Below, piece after piece: positions 1-10,740 of a stretch of DNA of 64,000 nucleotides. Made by a program: the position numbers and the translations under genes. The notes under the pieces were generated by a model. It was not told where the DNA came from. It searched no databases and saw only the letters and a program-made list of their open reading frames with translations. The stretch's first letter is position 1. Every line of letters begins with the position of its first letter. The DNA comes from Flabesymbios commensalis (taxonomy: Eukaryota > Annelida > Polychaeta > Terebellida > Flabelligeridae), in assembly GCA_964017125.1 (NCBI GenBank), contig OZ024902.1, forward strand, positions 36,367,219 to 36,431,218, read 5' to 3'.

Positions 1-92
1 GAACTAATGTCTACACTAAAAAGAACCTCGTTTACTAAGGATTTACGTTACTGTAACACAACTTACTGTGTGGTGATTTTTGTATAAGAAAT

Positions 93-157
93 CTGCACGA
101 AAAGATATTTCACATACTCGTGTTTAACATGAACATGTAACATATCTTTTCGTGCAG
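93..157. repeat. Short inverted-repeat (hairpin) element
   Basis: Two perfect 16-bp arms, CTGCACGAAAAGATAT and its reverse complement, flank an AT-rich loop of about 33 bp. No second copy was seen in this window. It could be a small MITE or a single-copy hairpin. Confidence 0.6.
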
Positions 158-1296
158 AATAATTATAATTTTTATACAGAAAGATATATGGTACTGTTAT
201 CCGTCCCCGTATATTTGTGGTAATAAAGATATACTGTATATATAATAGTTTACAGATCCCTGAATATTTTCGGCAATGTCAATATAGGCCCTGTGATACT
301 ATATCTGCATAATATGTCTGCTTATATCTGCATTCTACTTGCAATGATAGGCATGGGCTGTTCTGCAAAAGCCTTTAAGATCGTCAATTTAGCTACAATC
401 CTCCTTTCCCCCCCCCCCTCAAGTGACACCATTTTGTATTTATAATTAATGGAAATTATAAGAATGAGCATATTGCAGATATTGAAAACAAAAAAAACAC
501 AAGAGCCAAGCACGATACACGAAAATCGTTGTAATTCATATTGCATTGTATCTTGTTAAAACAAAACTATTCAGTACAATTTGCAGTATGTATGTATGCG
601 TTATGTTATTAAGTATACAAGGTACATGCATTTACATTATCAAGTATTTTAATGGAATATATATTTTTTAAATAAAAACTTTACATCCTTTTTTCTAGAA
701 TTTATTATTACAGCCTTAGCGGAAACATGTCTTTATTTTGTCGGCAATTAGATAAACTTCATTATTCCGAACACTAATATGACATAATCGTGTCCAAGCA
801 TCGTTTATTTCACACTTTATGTGACAAACTTTCAAACTAAATTACATTACAGTATATAGCTGCAGAGGTCTAATTATATTGCAGTATCTCCGCGAAAATC
901 TTGTATAATTTTAGAATACGTACATGACTTACATATCTGAGGAAATAATAATAAAATATTTTATTTTCAAATGAAAACAAAAACTATTTTTCTGATTTAC
1001 TGTCCTTTCCTGTCAGAAATACTGCTCTTGTGTCCTTCGAAATGCATAAACGTAACGCTGTAACCACAACACATAGGTTATATGCATAGGTTTATGCACT
1101 ACATGAAATGATAAAAATACATGAGCGACATTCATTCATAATTCGTTCCAAAACTGTACAAATTTGGCCATACTTCAGTATGAATTGGGTGTATAATTCA
1201 ACAAACTTTACATTTTAATTAGTAGTTTACATATCAACGCTTTTTCTGTAAATAATATTTTTTCAAGTTGGACTCCAATTTTTCGGTCTTAGTCTT
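158..1296. other. AT-rich non-coding stretch
   Basis: No gene, repeat array or RNA was recognised. Short open frames here have no coding character. A C/T run lies near 408-420. Confidence 0.5.
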
Positions 1297-1401
1297 GTAT
1301 TCTATCCCCGACCTATCCAAGAGTTGTTCAGCCTGTCACATGACGAGCTCGGTCAATCACCGCCGTCATTCAGTTGTTATTTAAAACAGGGGGTAGAATA
1401 C
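1297..1401. mobile_element. Short TIR element, copy 1 of 2
   Basis: About 105 bp bounded by GTATTCTATCCCC and GGGGGTAGAATAC. The interior (CTGTCACATGACGAG, then TCAATCACCGCCGTCATT) recurs in reverse orientation at 59540-59642, so this is a dispersed, non-coding element with terminal inverted repeats. Superfamily unknown; no clear target duplication. Confidence 0.65.
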
Positions 1402-2289
1402 GATGCTTGGGCCAATTTTCCGTAATAGCTTGGATCTAGGACGAACATTATTACCATATTAGAGCTATCAGATAACATAGCATGATATGCAATACATTGT
1501 TTTATATATTGGCGACACGTCGGAGATATGTTAAAGATGTGAAATTGTTACTTTTGTGTTAACATTTCAAAGATAAATATGGATACATGCTACAAGATGT
1601 CAAATGTGCTGATTTCAAGGATGTTGTTTGCAAAGCTTGATTATGACCTTTTGATTTGCAAACTCCTCAAACCCAACAAAAAATAAGTGATGTAGATCTA
1701 AAACGTGCAATTGGCATAAAACTATTGTTGTAAATATAAGGGTAACAATTATAAAAATTAATTAGGAATTTAACATAACATTTGAATAATAATTGTAAGC
1801 CTTGTCATTAAATGTACTCTTATTTTTTTCTGAATTCCGTTTTTAGGACTACCTGTAATTTTGCAAATCCAGTGCAACATTATTCGGGGGTATTGAAGAG
1901 GGGATACGTTGTTAGATGGCAAACATTCGAAATGTTGTTCCCAGACACCACCAAGCCCCCCTCCCTTCAAAAAAGGACACTTACAACTACCTCAAACTGT
2001 TTATTTATTACAATCACATCACCGAATAATGTTTTATTGATTTTTTGGTAAATTTTTTATCAAAATAACTTATATATAAATCGTAGAATATATCAAACAA
2101 AAAGATAATTCCATATACTTTCTCTAGTTATATCTTAATCCCAGAAGAAAACCAAACTCATGTAGAACCATCTAAATTAAAATTTAAAATAATTTGTTTT
2201 CGAATTGAAGAAGGGCAATTGAATTAATAATTTTGGTAGCTCTACGTCGATTTGGTCAGTATTATATTAGGATTATGGGCTTCACTATA
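1402..2289. other. Non-coding stretch
   Basis: AT-rich, with no recognisable gene or repeat. A 79-codon frame at 1812-2051 has no recognisable domain. Confidence 0.5.
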
Positions 2290-2397
2290 CGGCCATTATA
2301 CATATTTTACTTCTTTCAGTTCGATGGCCGTCTTTAGACGTCAGAATCTGACATCAAAGGCGTCAGATTTTTACGGCTAAAGACGGTCCCCGCCCTG
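2290..2397. mobile_element. Family G element fragment (GACGTC hairpin)
   Basis: Contains the TTTCAGT...GACGTCAGAATCTGAC...AAAGACGGTCCCCGC hairpin also found at 38166-38225, 40987-41056 and 54290-54362. The TTAACCC end of the family is not visible, so this is a fragment. Confidence 0.55.
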
Positions 2398-2700
2398 GAA
2401 GGATTCACAGTACCAGGCCAGTAAAATAATGAGTAGAAATAACCAAAACCTATGCTGCATTAAGCACATCGGCTGTCACAAGACGTATTATAAGATAATT
2501 AAAGACTATACTAATCTAGATTCTTTTACGATGCTCCAATCACGAGAAAGGAAGTCTAGATGTATCAGGGAAGATGCTAGTTAGTCTTCTGTGTGGCTCA
2601 CTGATTAATTCATGCCTTTGAATAATTGAGCTTCGGTCGGTTGGACTGGGGTATTAACACGGCGTCAGTGCAGCAGGGGCTATGGGTTAGTCGTCACCTT
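2398..2700. other. Non-coding stretch
   Basis: Nothing recognised. Confidence 0.4.
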
Positions 2701-3042
2701 GTAACCCTTTAAGTGTTATCCCAGTAAACACAAAACATTTTGTATGACAATTGTACAATGTTGGATCAATGTCGAAGACGTTGGGCCGACGTTGTACAAA
2801 TGTTATACACATGTTTTGTGTCTGCTGGGTAAAGCACGACTAAGATCATTTTTAATCTGTTTATTGACAGGTTAAATCACAGTTATTCGGAATGAACTGA
2901 GGGTTTAAACAAGATTTGCAAGTATTTGGTCTCTAATTAAACAAATATGAGTAATTTTAACTCATTCTAAGTTGTGGGTCGCGGTAGCGAGACGCAACAT
3001 CAAATGAGTGAAAATTTAACTGAGATAACGGTCGATGGGTTA
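2701..3042. mobile_element. Family E (piggyBac-like) MITE, interrupted
   Basis: Begins GTAACCCTTTAAG, a mutated TTAACCC end. It contains the family E landmarks in order: TTTTAATCTG, TTTGCAAGTATTTGGTCTC, GAGTAATTTTAACTC and the hairpin GTTGTGGGTCGCGGTAGCGA. It is interrupted near its left end by a family C2 element at 2720-2829. Assignment to piggyBac rests on the TTAA-flanked CCCTTT ends of better copies. Confidence 0.65.
2720..2829. mobile_element. Family C2 palindromic element nested in family E
   Basis: Ends CCCAGTAAACACAAAACATT and ATGTTTTGTGTCTGCTGGG are near-complementary, with a centre around AAGACGTTGGGCCGACGTTG. Removing it restores the family E sequence (...GTTA + AAGCACGAC...), which shows that C2 inserted after E. 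Confidence 0.75.
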
Positions 3043-4371
3043 TGGAAAATCTTATAAGTCTTCTATACATACACACATACCGCTTTCATTGTGTAAACTT
3101 GTTGACCTGAAAATGATTGTGAGGTTTTATAAAATATGGTACAAACGTAGAAGCCAGTGACTGCAAATTAAATCATGTACGAGCTTATTATTATATAGAT
3201 ATATAGATAGATCTTTATTGGCATAGTAAAACATCTTAATTGTCATTGCCAAGATATGTACATACAGAAGGTTATTTTGTGGAATCGATGGTTCTTTCTA
3301 GAATGTGTACCTGATAACTATATTTCAAAGCAGGCTGAGCGTCATTGCCGTTTGTAAAAGTTCATTGTTTCATGATATGCAAATATATTGTCCCGCTCCA
3401 AAAACCAGAGATAAAATAGCTACGATGTAATTCTACATTTTTCCTAGAGACACACTGGCAGGCGTAGTAATCTCAGTAAAACCTGTGGACACCTTAGACA
3501 ATTAGAAACATTAGAACAAAATTTTGTAGTTCGCCATCAATTCGCATTCGATTCATGAGCGCAGAAATGTACATGATGCATCAAGGAGACCACCATATAA
3601 TATACTTCTCTAAGTAGATAAAAATAAACATACTCACAAAACTAAGTCACATATAATTTATGACTAAAACATTGTTGAAAATAATTTGATTTTTTTCTAA
3701 AAAACGCTACAAATAATATTTTAAAAAAAATATTTTTTTTGCTATGACATTTAAAAAAAATACAGCTTATAAAACAATACTTCATAACACCAATACATGT
3801 ACTATATACGCACCAGACAGTATCAGCGAATGCCGCCGGCTTGAATTCGGGACGGACAAAGACAGCCTCCCACAGCACAGCCCCAATATAAATCTGCTCG
3901 AAAGACTTAATGCTCTATGAGCAGTTAATAGGAACATGTTTTTCATCATCGATGTCGTCAGTGTTGCAGGGACTGCATATTCTTTGTTTACATTTGGTGT
4001 TTTTTTATTTCGTGTTTTGCCCCATTTCTATTTCTAATATATGCGCACTAAGTCTATATATGCAAGTCATGGCTGTGATCAGGTGGTTTCCTCTGACATA
4101 CATAAGATATAATCATTTTAATTTTCTCAGCTTAGGGTTTCTGGTTACATCTACAATACTGCTTTGTCAGACTGTCATGTACATGGGTCATGCGTTCTTT
4201 TACTAGAGTTATACAATGCGAAAAAAATATATGCTTCATTCCTCCCATGCACTAACCATCACTATCCATCTACAGTATAACATGTTGTATGCCTATACAG
4301 GGCTATTTGTATTTAGTTCAAAATGCGTATCCAGTATGTTATTATTCTAATTTGCTGTCTTATTAAAGATG
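3043..4371. other. AT-rich non-coding stretch
   Basis: No gene was recognised. A GATAGATCTTTATTGGCAT segment near 3208 resembles antisense tails of invertebrate non-LTR elements, but this is weak. Frames at 3642-3878 (minus) and 3910-4206 (plus) are low-complexity and not supported as genes. Confidence 0.45.
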
Positions 4372-4511
4372 TTTGCAGCGCTAAAATACTTCCGTATAAA
4401 GCATGGAGGTCAAAAGGTTTTTTTCAATTTAAAGTCATCATAAATGTCTTAGCTTGCTCTTTCTTATATGAATCTTACGTCTCAAGGCGATCCTCGCGCT
4501 GTAAGGGTTAA
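4372..4511. mobile_element. Family G piggyBac-like MITE fragment
   Basis: GCGCTAAAATACTTCCGTAT...TTTTTTTCAATTTAAAGTCATCAT...TTAGCTTGCTCTTTC matches the left half of the copies at 40836 and 54149. It ends with the typical GTAAGGGTTAA terminus. The central GACGTC hairpin is missing, so it is internally deleted. Confidence 0.6.
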
Positions 4512-4804
4512 TGTCACCATATAGGCCTACAACCAGAGTAGGGGTTTGGAATCTAACGTTTAAAGTGAATTTTATGTAATGTAATCTATTTTCTCCATTT
4601 GGTATATTTCTGTCCCTCTTCTTGAATACCACTAAAAAAGTGCGTATTTCCAATTTCTGCTTTTAGTGTCTTAAAACAAATTAAGTGACAGCTCTAAACA
4701 AAGATACGTAATGTGTACATTTGAAAGCATTGCATCCCAACTAACACGAGACGTTTGTCGGGATGCGTGTCGTGAGTAGAAATGAGACGACGTCACGTGT
4801 GTCA
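4512..4804. other. Non-coding stretch
   Basis: Nothing recognised. Confidence 0.4.
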
Positions 4805-4881
4805 CGTCGCCACCTAGTGTTAAAGAGTGGTATCTGCCACTTGTTAGAGTGGCAGATACCGCTCTTTAACACTAGGTGACG
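4805..4881. mobile_element. Family B-related palindrome
   Basis: Arms CGTCGCCACCTAGTGTTAAA and TTTAACACTAGGTGACG flank GGTATCTGCCAC...GTGGCAGATACC. The core ATCTGCCAC/GTGGCAGAT is shared with family B (37347, 38776, 38933, 50658), but the outer arms differ. Confidence 0.65.
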
Positions 4882-5992
4882 CTCGCTATGTGGCTGAGAC
4901 AGCAACAAAAGACTTCGCGATAATCCCATATGTCTACGCTGAGCCGCACCGCTGAATAATACATCACCGGTTTGTCAATTCAGTCGTCCTCGGCGATTAA
5001 TCTAATTAGCCGGCCTCTGTTATTATATACCACCACCACAGACCGTGACGGGTCACCTAACACAGGTCAAACCACCGATTATCGAGCTTCCCCAAATAAA
5101 AAAAGCTGTCATCGCACACACGTTGAGATGTTATGAGACAGTCTGTCTGCAATGGCTCTTTTTGTTTTATGTATAGTCCAGTCATTGTGTGGCTATTTTC
5201 ATGGTAACTACAAAATAATTGGGACTATGGTGTCAGAAAACTCGGGAAATCCGGACTCTGTGGTGGCTCAGGGACCAAGATTTGCGGGAGGGGTTGGGGT
5301 AGTTTTTCAATTACCGTCCATGGGGAAGGGGGGGGGCGCGGAATTTTAATGGGACAGCCAGAGGAGAGAGAGAAGTACGTTTATTTCACCAAAATTACAT
5401 GGCTGGGAGACCCTCGCAAAGATTGAAAATAACCGCTATCGCGAGGGCCACCCAAATGTTGAAAAACAATATATAAGTCACATTATCATAGTAAATAAAC
5501 ATGCATATACATATTATACGTACACATATATAAAATACATACGCACATACATATAACATATATAAATAACATATAAATAACCACTTTAAAACAATTAATG
5601 CCCTATCACGCGATAATGGCACAACACTAACCGATGTTATGAGATTGCAAGCCGGTAAGCAGACAAATAAACGTCTGGAATGTATTATAACTTGATGTAC
5701 AACAATAACGTTACATTTTCAATTTTTATTTTTGTATCTAAAATTACATCATTTTTATTCGACGGTTATTTCCCCCCGATAAAATGACCCTGCTTCGTTG
5801 CATCATACGGCTACGACGCTGGACCAACATTAATCCAACATTGGTTCAACGTATTGAGCTAGCTGAGATGTGCAAAGATTTTCAGTCCTGGATCAAGCTG
5901 TATGAAGAACGTTGACAATTCATGGCACTCAGTCCCATACGAAATCGGCAATTGTCCACTGATCCCTGACCATAACATACACAGACAGCCTA
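4882..5992. other. Non-coding stretch with a half family C element
   Basis: The segment 5812-5862 (ACGACGCTGGACCAACATTA...CATTGGTTCAACGT) is the right half of a family C palindrome without its left half. Near 5408-5450, ACCCTCGC and GCGAGGGC form a small inverted repeat beside an AT-rich tail (5383-5660), which may be an old non-LTR 3' end. No gene seen. Confidence 0.5.
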
Positions 5993-6097
5993 GCCCAGCA
6001 AACTCGACGTTAAACCAATGTTGGCTTTATGTTGGTCCACCGTCTTCGACGCTGAACCAGCATTAAACCGAAATTGGTTCAACACCTCGTGTTTGCT
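5993..6097. mobile_element. Family C palindromic element
   Basis: CCCAGCAAACTCGACGTTAA at the left and CAACACCTCGTGTTTGCTA at the right, centred on ACCGTCTTCGACGCTG. The arms have diverged in places, so this copy looks older. Confidence 0.75.
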
Positions 6098-7039
6098 ACC
6101 GGTAACACATCTAGTGATGTCTAATATATGTCAGTGTGGTTTGCTATCGACTAGAATCTAGTGGTAGGACGTCGTGTGGTAATTGTTGGTTTATTTTTAA
6201 ACTATCCTATTGTGACTTAATCACGTTAGAACCCGTACATTTATAAACAAATATTCATGACTTTATCACTGCCTATGCTATTTGTATTAAAAATTCCCCT
6301 ATGAATATCCAGAGAAAACAAATTGTGTGTGTCTGGATCAGACCTTATACAATACCCTGGTAAAAAATATTTTAGTAAGGATTTGATTCTAATTTTCACC
6401 GACTGTACACATTTTTTTGGTATGCTATAGGCCTCTTAGGGTCACATACATAGTTCTAGTACTGTGACGACCCTGTCACTCGTCTACTTCTTTGTCAAAC
6501 TCAGCCTCAGGACCTGGTGACTAATAAACCCAGGAATGAAACTGACCCTTGTCCTGCTAGGTCCCTACATCCAACGACGCCTCAAGCCAGTTTCAAACCA
6601 AACAGAACAGCACAGAAATTGATAAAGTAATTTGTAGGTGATGATCGGTTAATGAAATATTTCAATTTGGGGGATGCCGTTATCATAATATGAATATTTT
6701 CTTAGACATTCGGAAATTGGAATTGCGTCAGCAATTCCTATTTCCAAATGTCTAGAAATATTTATTTCGAATGACGATTCAGCAGAGCAAATGTTACCAT
6801 GAAACAGTCTTCATAAAGATAGTGGAATATTATGGCTAATAAATATGATGTAAACCCCTTTGTGATGTCAGTATAGTTCTCTTTTGACTTTACCGTGAAT
6901 TTTACACCTTTCTCACTCTCACTCTGATCTATGGACTATAGGTTTATGCCTGTTCAGAATTTATTTTGCAATGTACTGCGATTCAGATTCAACCAACCAG
7001 ACAGTAAGTGGATGACTTAAGAGTTAACCCAAACCTTGA
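6098..7039. other. Non-coding stretch with one large hairpin
   Basis: The segment 6693-6773 forms a long imperfect hairpin: CTTAGACATTCGGAAATTGG pairs with CCAAATGTCTAG around the loop GTCA. No gene was recognised. Confidence 0.5.
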
Positions 7040-9530
7040 GAATTAGTAGTCAACAGTTAGACAGCCTGATATCCACGGTATCAAGAGACAGAGCGCCAAC
7101 AGTTAGAGAGCCTGATAGCTGGAAAATCAAGAGATAGATCGGTAATAGTCAACAATAAGGATGCTTGATAGCCAGAGAATCGAGATATAGACAGTCAACA
7201 TTTAGAGAGCCGGATAGCCAGGGGGGTATCAAGATACAGCACAGCAAATCAACATTTAGAGAGCTTGACAGTCAGGGCATCAAGATACAGAAAGTCAACA
7301 GTTATATAGCCTGATAGCCATGGCATCCAGAGACAGAACGTCAACAGTTAGAGAGCCTGATAGCCATGGCATCCAGAGACAGAACGTCAACAGTTAGAGA
7401 GCCTGATAGCCATGGCATCCAGAGACAGAACGTCAACAGTTAGAGAGCCTTATAACCATGGCATCCAGAGACAGAACGTCAACAGTTAGAGAGCCTGATA
7501 GCCATGGCATCCAGAGACAGAACGTCAACAGTTAGAGAGCCTGATAGCTATGGCATCCAGAGACAGAACGTCAACAGTTAGAGAGCCTGATAGCTATGGC
7601 ATCCAGAGACAGAACGTCAACAGTTAGAGAGTCTAATAGCTATGGCATCCAGAGACAGAACTTCAACAGTTAGAGAGCCTGATAGCCATGACATCCAGAG
7701 ACAGAACGTCAACAGTTAGAGAGCCTTATAACCATGTCATCCAGAGACAGAACGTCAACAGTTAGAGAGCCTGATAGCTATGGCATCCAGAGACAGAACG
7801 TCAACAGTTAGAGAGTCTAATAGCTATGGCATCCAGAGACAGAACTTCAACAGTTAGAGAGCCTGATAGCCATGACATCCAGAGACAGAACGTCAACAGT
7901 TAGAGAGCCTTATAACCATGTCATCCAGAGACAGAACGTCAACAGTTAGAGAGCCTGATAGCTATGGCATCCAGAGACAGAACGTCAACAGTTAGAGAGT
8001 CTAATAGCTATGGCATCCAGAGACAGAACGTCAACAGTTAGAGAGTCTAATAGCCATGGCATCCAGAGACAGAACGTCAACAGTTAGAGAGCCTGATAGC
8101 CATGGCATCCAGAGACAGAACGTCAACAGTTAGAGAGCCTGATAGCTATGGCATCCAGAGACAGAACGTCAACAGTTAGAGAGCCTGATAGCTATGGCAT
8201 CCAGAGACAGAACGTCAACAGTTAGAGAGTCTAATAGCTATGGCATCCAGAGACAGAACTTCAACAGTTAGAGAGCCTGATAGCCATGACATCCAGAGAC
8301 AGAACGTCAACAGTTAGAGAGCCTGATAGCTATGGCATCCAGAGACAGAACGTCAACAGTTAGAGAGCCTGATAGCTATGGCATCCAGAGACAGAACGTC
8401 AACAGTTAGAGAGTCTAATAGCTATGGCATCCAGAGACAGAACGTCAACAGTTAGATAACCTTATAGCCATGGCATCCAGAGACAGAACGTCAACAGTAG
8501 AGAGTCTGATAGCTATGGCATCCAGATACAGAACTTCAACAGTTAGCGAGCCCGGTAGCCATGGCATCCAGAGACAGAACGTCAACAGTAGAGAGTCTGA
8601 TAGCTATGGCATCCAGAGACAGAACGTCAACAGTTAGAGAGCCTTATAGCCATGACATCCAGAGACAGAACGTCAACAGTTAGAGAGCCTTATAGCCATG
8701 TCATCTAGAGACAAAACGTCAACATTTAGAGAGCCTGATAGCCATGGCATCCAGAGACAGAACGTCAACAGTTAGAGAGCCTGATAACCATGGCATCCAG
8801 AGACAGAACGTCAACAGTTAGAGAGCCTGATAGTCATGGCATCCAGAGACAGAACGTCAACAGTTAGAGAGCCTTATAGCCATGGTATCCAGAGACAGAA
8901 CGTCAACAGTTAGAGAGCCTGATAGCCATGGCATCCAGAGACAGAACGTCAACAGTTAGAGAGCCTGATAGCCATGGCATCCAGAGACAGAACGTCAACA
9001 GTTAGAGAGCCTGATAGCTATGGCATCCAGAGACAGAACGTCAACAGTTAGAGAGCCTGATAGCCATGGCATCCAGAGACAGAATGTCAACAGTTAGAAA
9101 GCCTGATAGTCATGGCATCCAGAGACAGAACGTCAACAGTTAGAGAGCCTGATACCCATGGCATCCAGAGACAGAACGTCAACAGTTAGAGAGCCTGCTA
9201 GCCATGGCATCCAAAGACAAAACGTCAACAGTTAGAGAGCCTGATAGCCATGTCATCTAGAGACAAAACGTCAACAGTTAGAGAGCCTGATAGCCATGGC
9301 ATTCAGAGATAGACCGCCAACAGTTAGAGAGCCTGATAGCTAGAAAAACGAGAGATAGACCGTTGACAGTCAACAGCTAGAGAGCTTGATAGGCAGAGAA
9401 TCGAGAGATAGACAGTCAGCATTTAGAGAGCCTGATAGCCAGATTATCAAGATACAGCAAATCAACAGTTAGAGAGCCTGATGGTCAGAGAATCGAGAGA
9501 TATACAGTCATCGAAGCAGTTAAAGATTTA
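7040..9530. repeat. 46-bp tandem array (about 45 core units)
   Basis: The unit contains CAACAGTTAGAGAGCCTGAT, AGCCATGGCATCCAGAGACA and GAACGT; repeats of CAACAGT are 46 bp apart (for example 7388 and 7434). The core is about 7285-9345. Edges (7040-7285 and 9345-9530) are older and of variable period. A four-unit (184-bp) higher-order repeat is visible at 7631, 7815 and 7999. The period is not a multiple of three and no long frame exists. Confidence 0.95.
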
Positions 9531-9565
9531 GAGACACTAACGTTAAATAACAACCAAATAAAGAT

Positions 9566-10233
9566 CGAACGAACGATCTTACGAACGAATGAATGAATGA
9601 ATAAATGAATGGGTGAATGAATGAACGAAAAAACGAACGAACGAACGAACGAACGAACGAACGAACGAACGAATGAACGAACGAACGAACGAACGAACGA
9701 AAAAACGAACGAACGAACGAACGAACGAACGAACGAACGAACGAACGAACGAACGAACGAACGAACGAACGAACGAACTAATGTATGAATGCATCAATGA
9801 ATGAGTAAATGAATGAATGAATGAATGAATGAATGAATGAATGAATGAATGAATGAATGAATGAATGAATGAATGAATGAATGAATGAATGAATGAATGA
9901 ATGAACGAACAGAATAATTATTGAATTAACGAATTAATTAATGAAAAAACGAGCGAACGAACGAGCGAGCGAGCGAACGAACGAACGAACGAACGAACGA
10001 ACGAACGAACGAACGAACGAACGAACGAACGAACCAACGAATGAATGAATGAATGAATGAATGAATGAATGAATGAATGAATGAATGAATGAATGAATGA
10101 ATGAATGAATGAATGAATGAATGAATGAATTAAAGAATGAACGACCCAACGACCGAACGACCGAGCGAACGAACGAACGAACGAACGAACGAACGAACGA
10201 ACGAACGAACGAACGAACGAACCAACGTATTAA
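9566..10233. repeat. Compound tetranucleotide microsatellite (GAAC)n/(GAAT)n
   Basis: Blocks of GAAC and GAAT alternate: mostly GAAC 9625-9780, GAAT 9800-9905, GAAC 9955-10035, GAAT 10040-10130 and GAAC 10160-10225. The 70-72 codon frames on the minus strand (FVRS and FIHS repeats) are by-products of the repeat, not genes. Confidence 0.95.
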
Positions 10234-10246
10234 TGAATGAAAACGT

Positions 10247-10397
10247 TACGAAGGTTCCCCACAATACTGAATCCGTACGAGAGTAGATGGGGAAGAAAAC
10301 GTTTTATTTTTGAAGAGCGGGGGACGAACTCGCGAGCTCCGACGTGACAGCCAAACAGCGTCAGCCACTATATGAGGACCCCCGCCTTCAAAATGAT
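10247..10397 (-). mobile_element. tRNA-derived SINE, head half
   Basis: Read on the minus strand, 10395 to about 10320 looks like a tRNA: ATAGTGGCTGACGCTG (A box region) and CGCGAGTTCGTCCCCCG (B box region). The linker that follows (AAACGTTTTCTTCCCC, then GTGGGGAACC) matches the full copy at 35624-35945. The 3' half is missing and the copy runs into the microsatellite. Confidence 0.65.
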
Positions 10398-10740
10398 GTA
10401 TAATTTGTGCAGATTAGTGCTGGGGGACTTCACTGGGCTTTTAAGTCGACAGAAACAATTTAGGTAGATATTATAACAAAATCAGCTGTGGGTAAATCCA
10501 TAAAAGAATGTGAATTTTATGACAACACATCAGCATCATCAACATTACTGTATTTGTGTCGCTAGAAGAACTCTGGTACATTAACAAAACATCATTCACA
10601 GCAAGAGATATTAATCTTGTAACGTTGGGAATCCCACAAAAAAAATCAGTACAAATTTTCCTCTTTTTTCCACGATTTTCCGTGACTTTTCACAAATGCC
10701 CAGATTAATATCCATAAATCTAAACAACTAGCAAAGGAAA
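10398..10740. other. Non-coding stretch between SINE and satellite
   Basis: Nothing recognised. Confidence 0.4.

Noticed and set aside
9579-10149. Minus-strand frames with FVRS and FIHS repeats
   Set aside because: Direct translation of the GAAC/GAAT microsatellite; no other coding sign.
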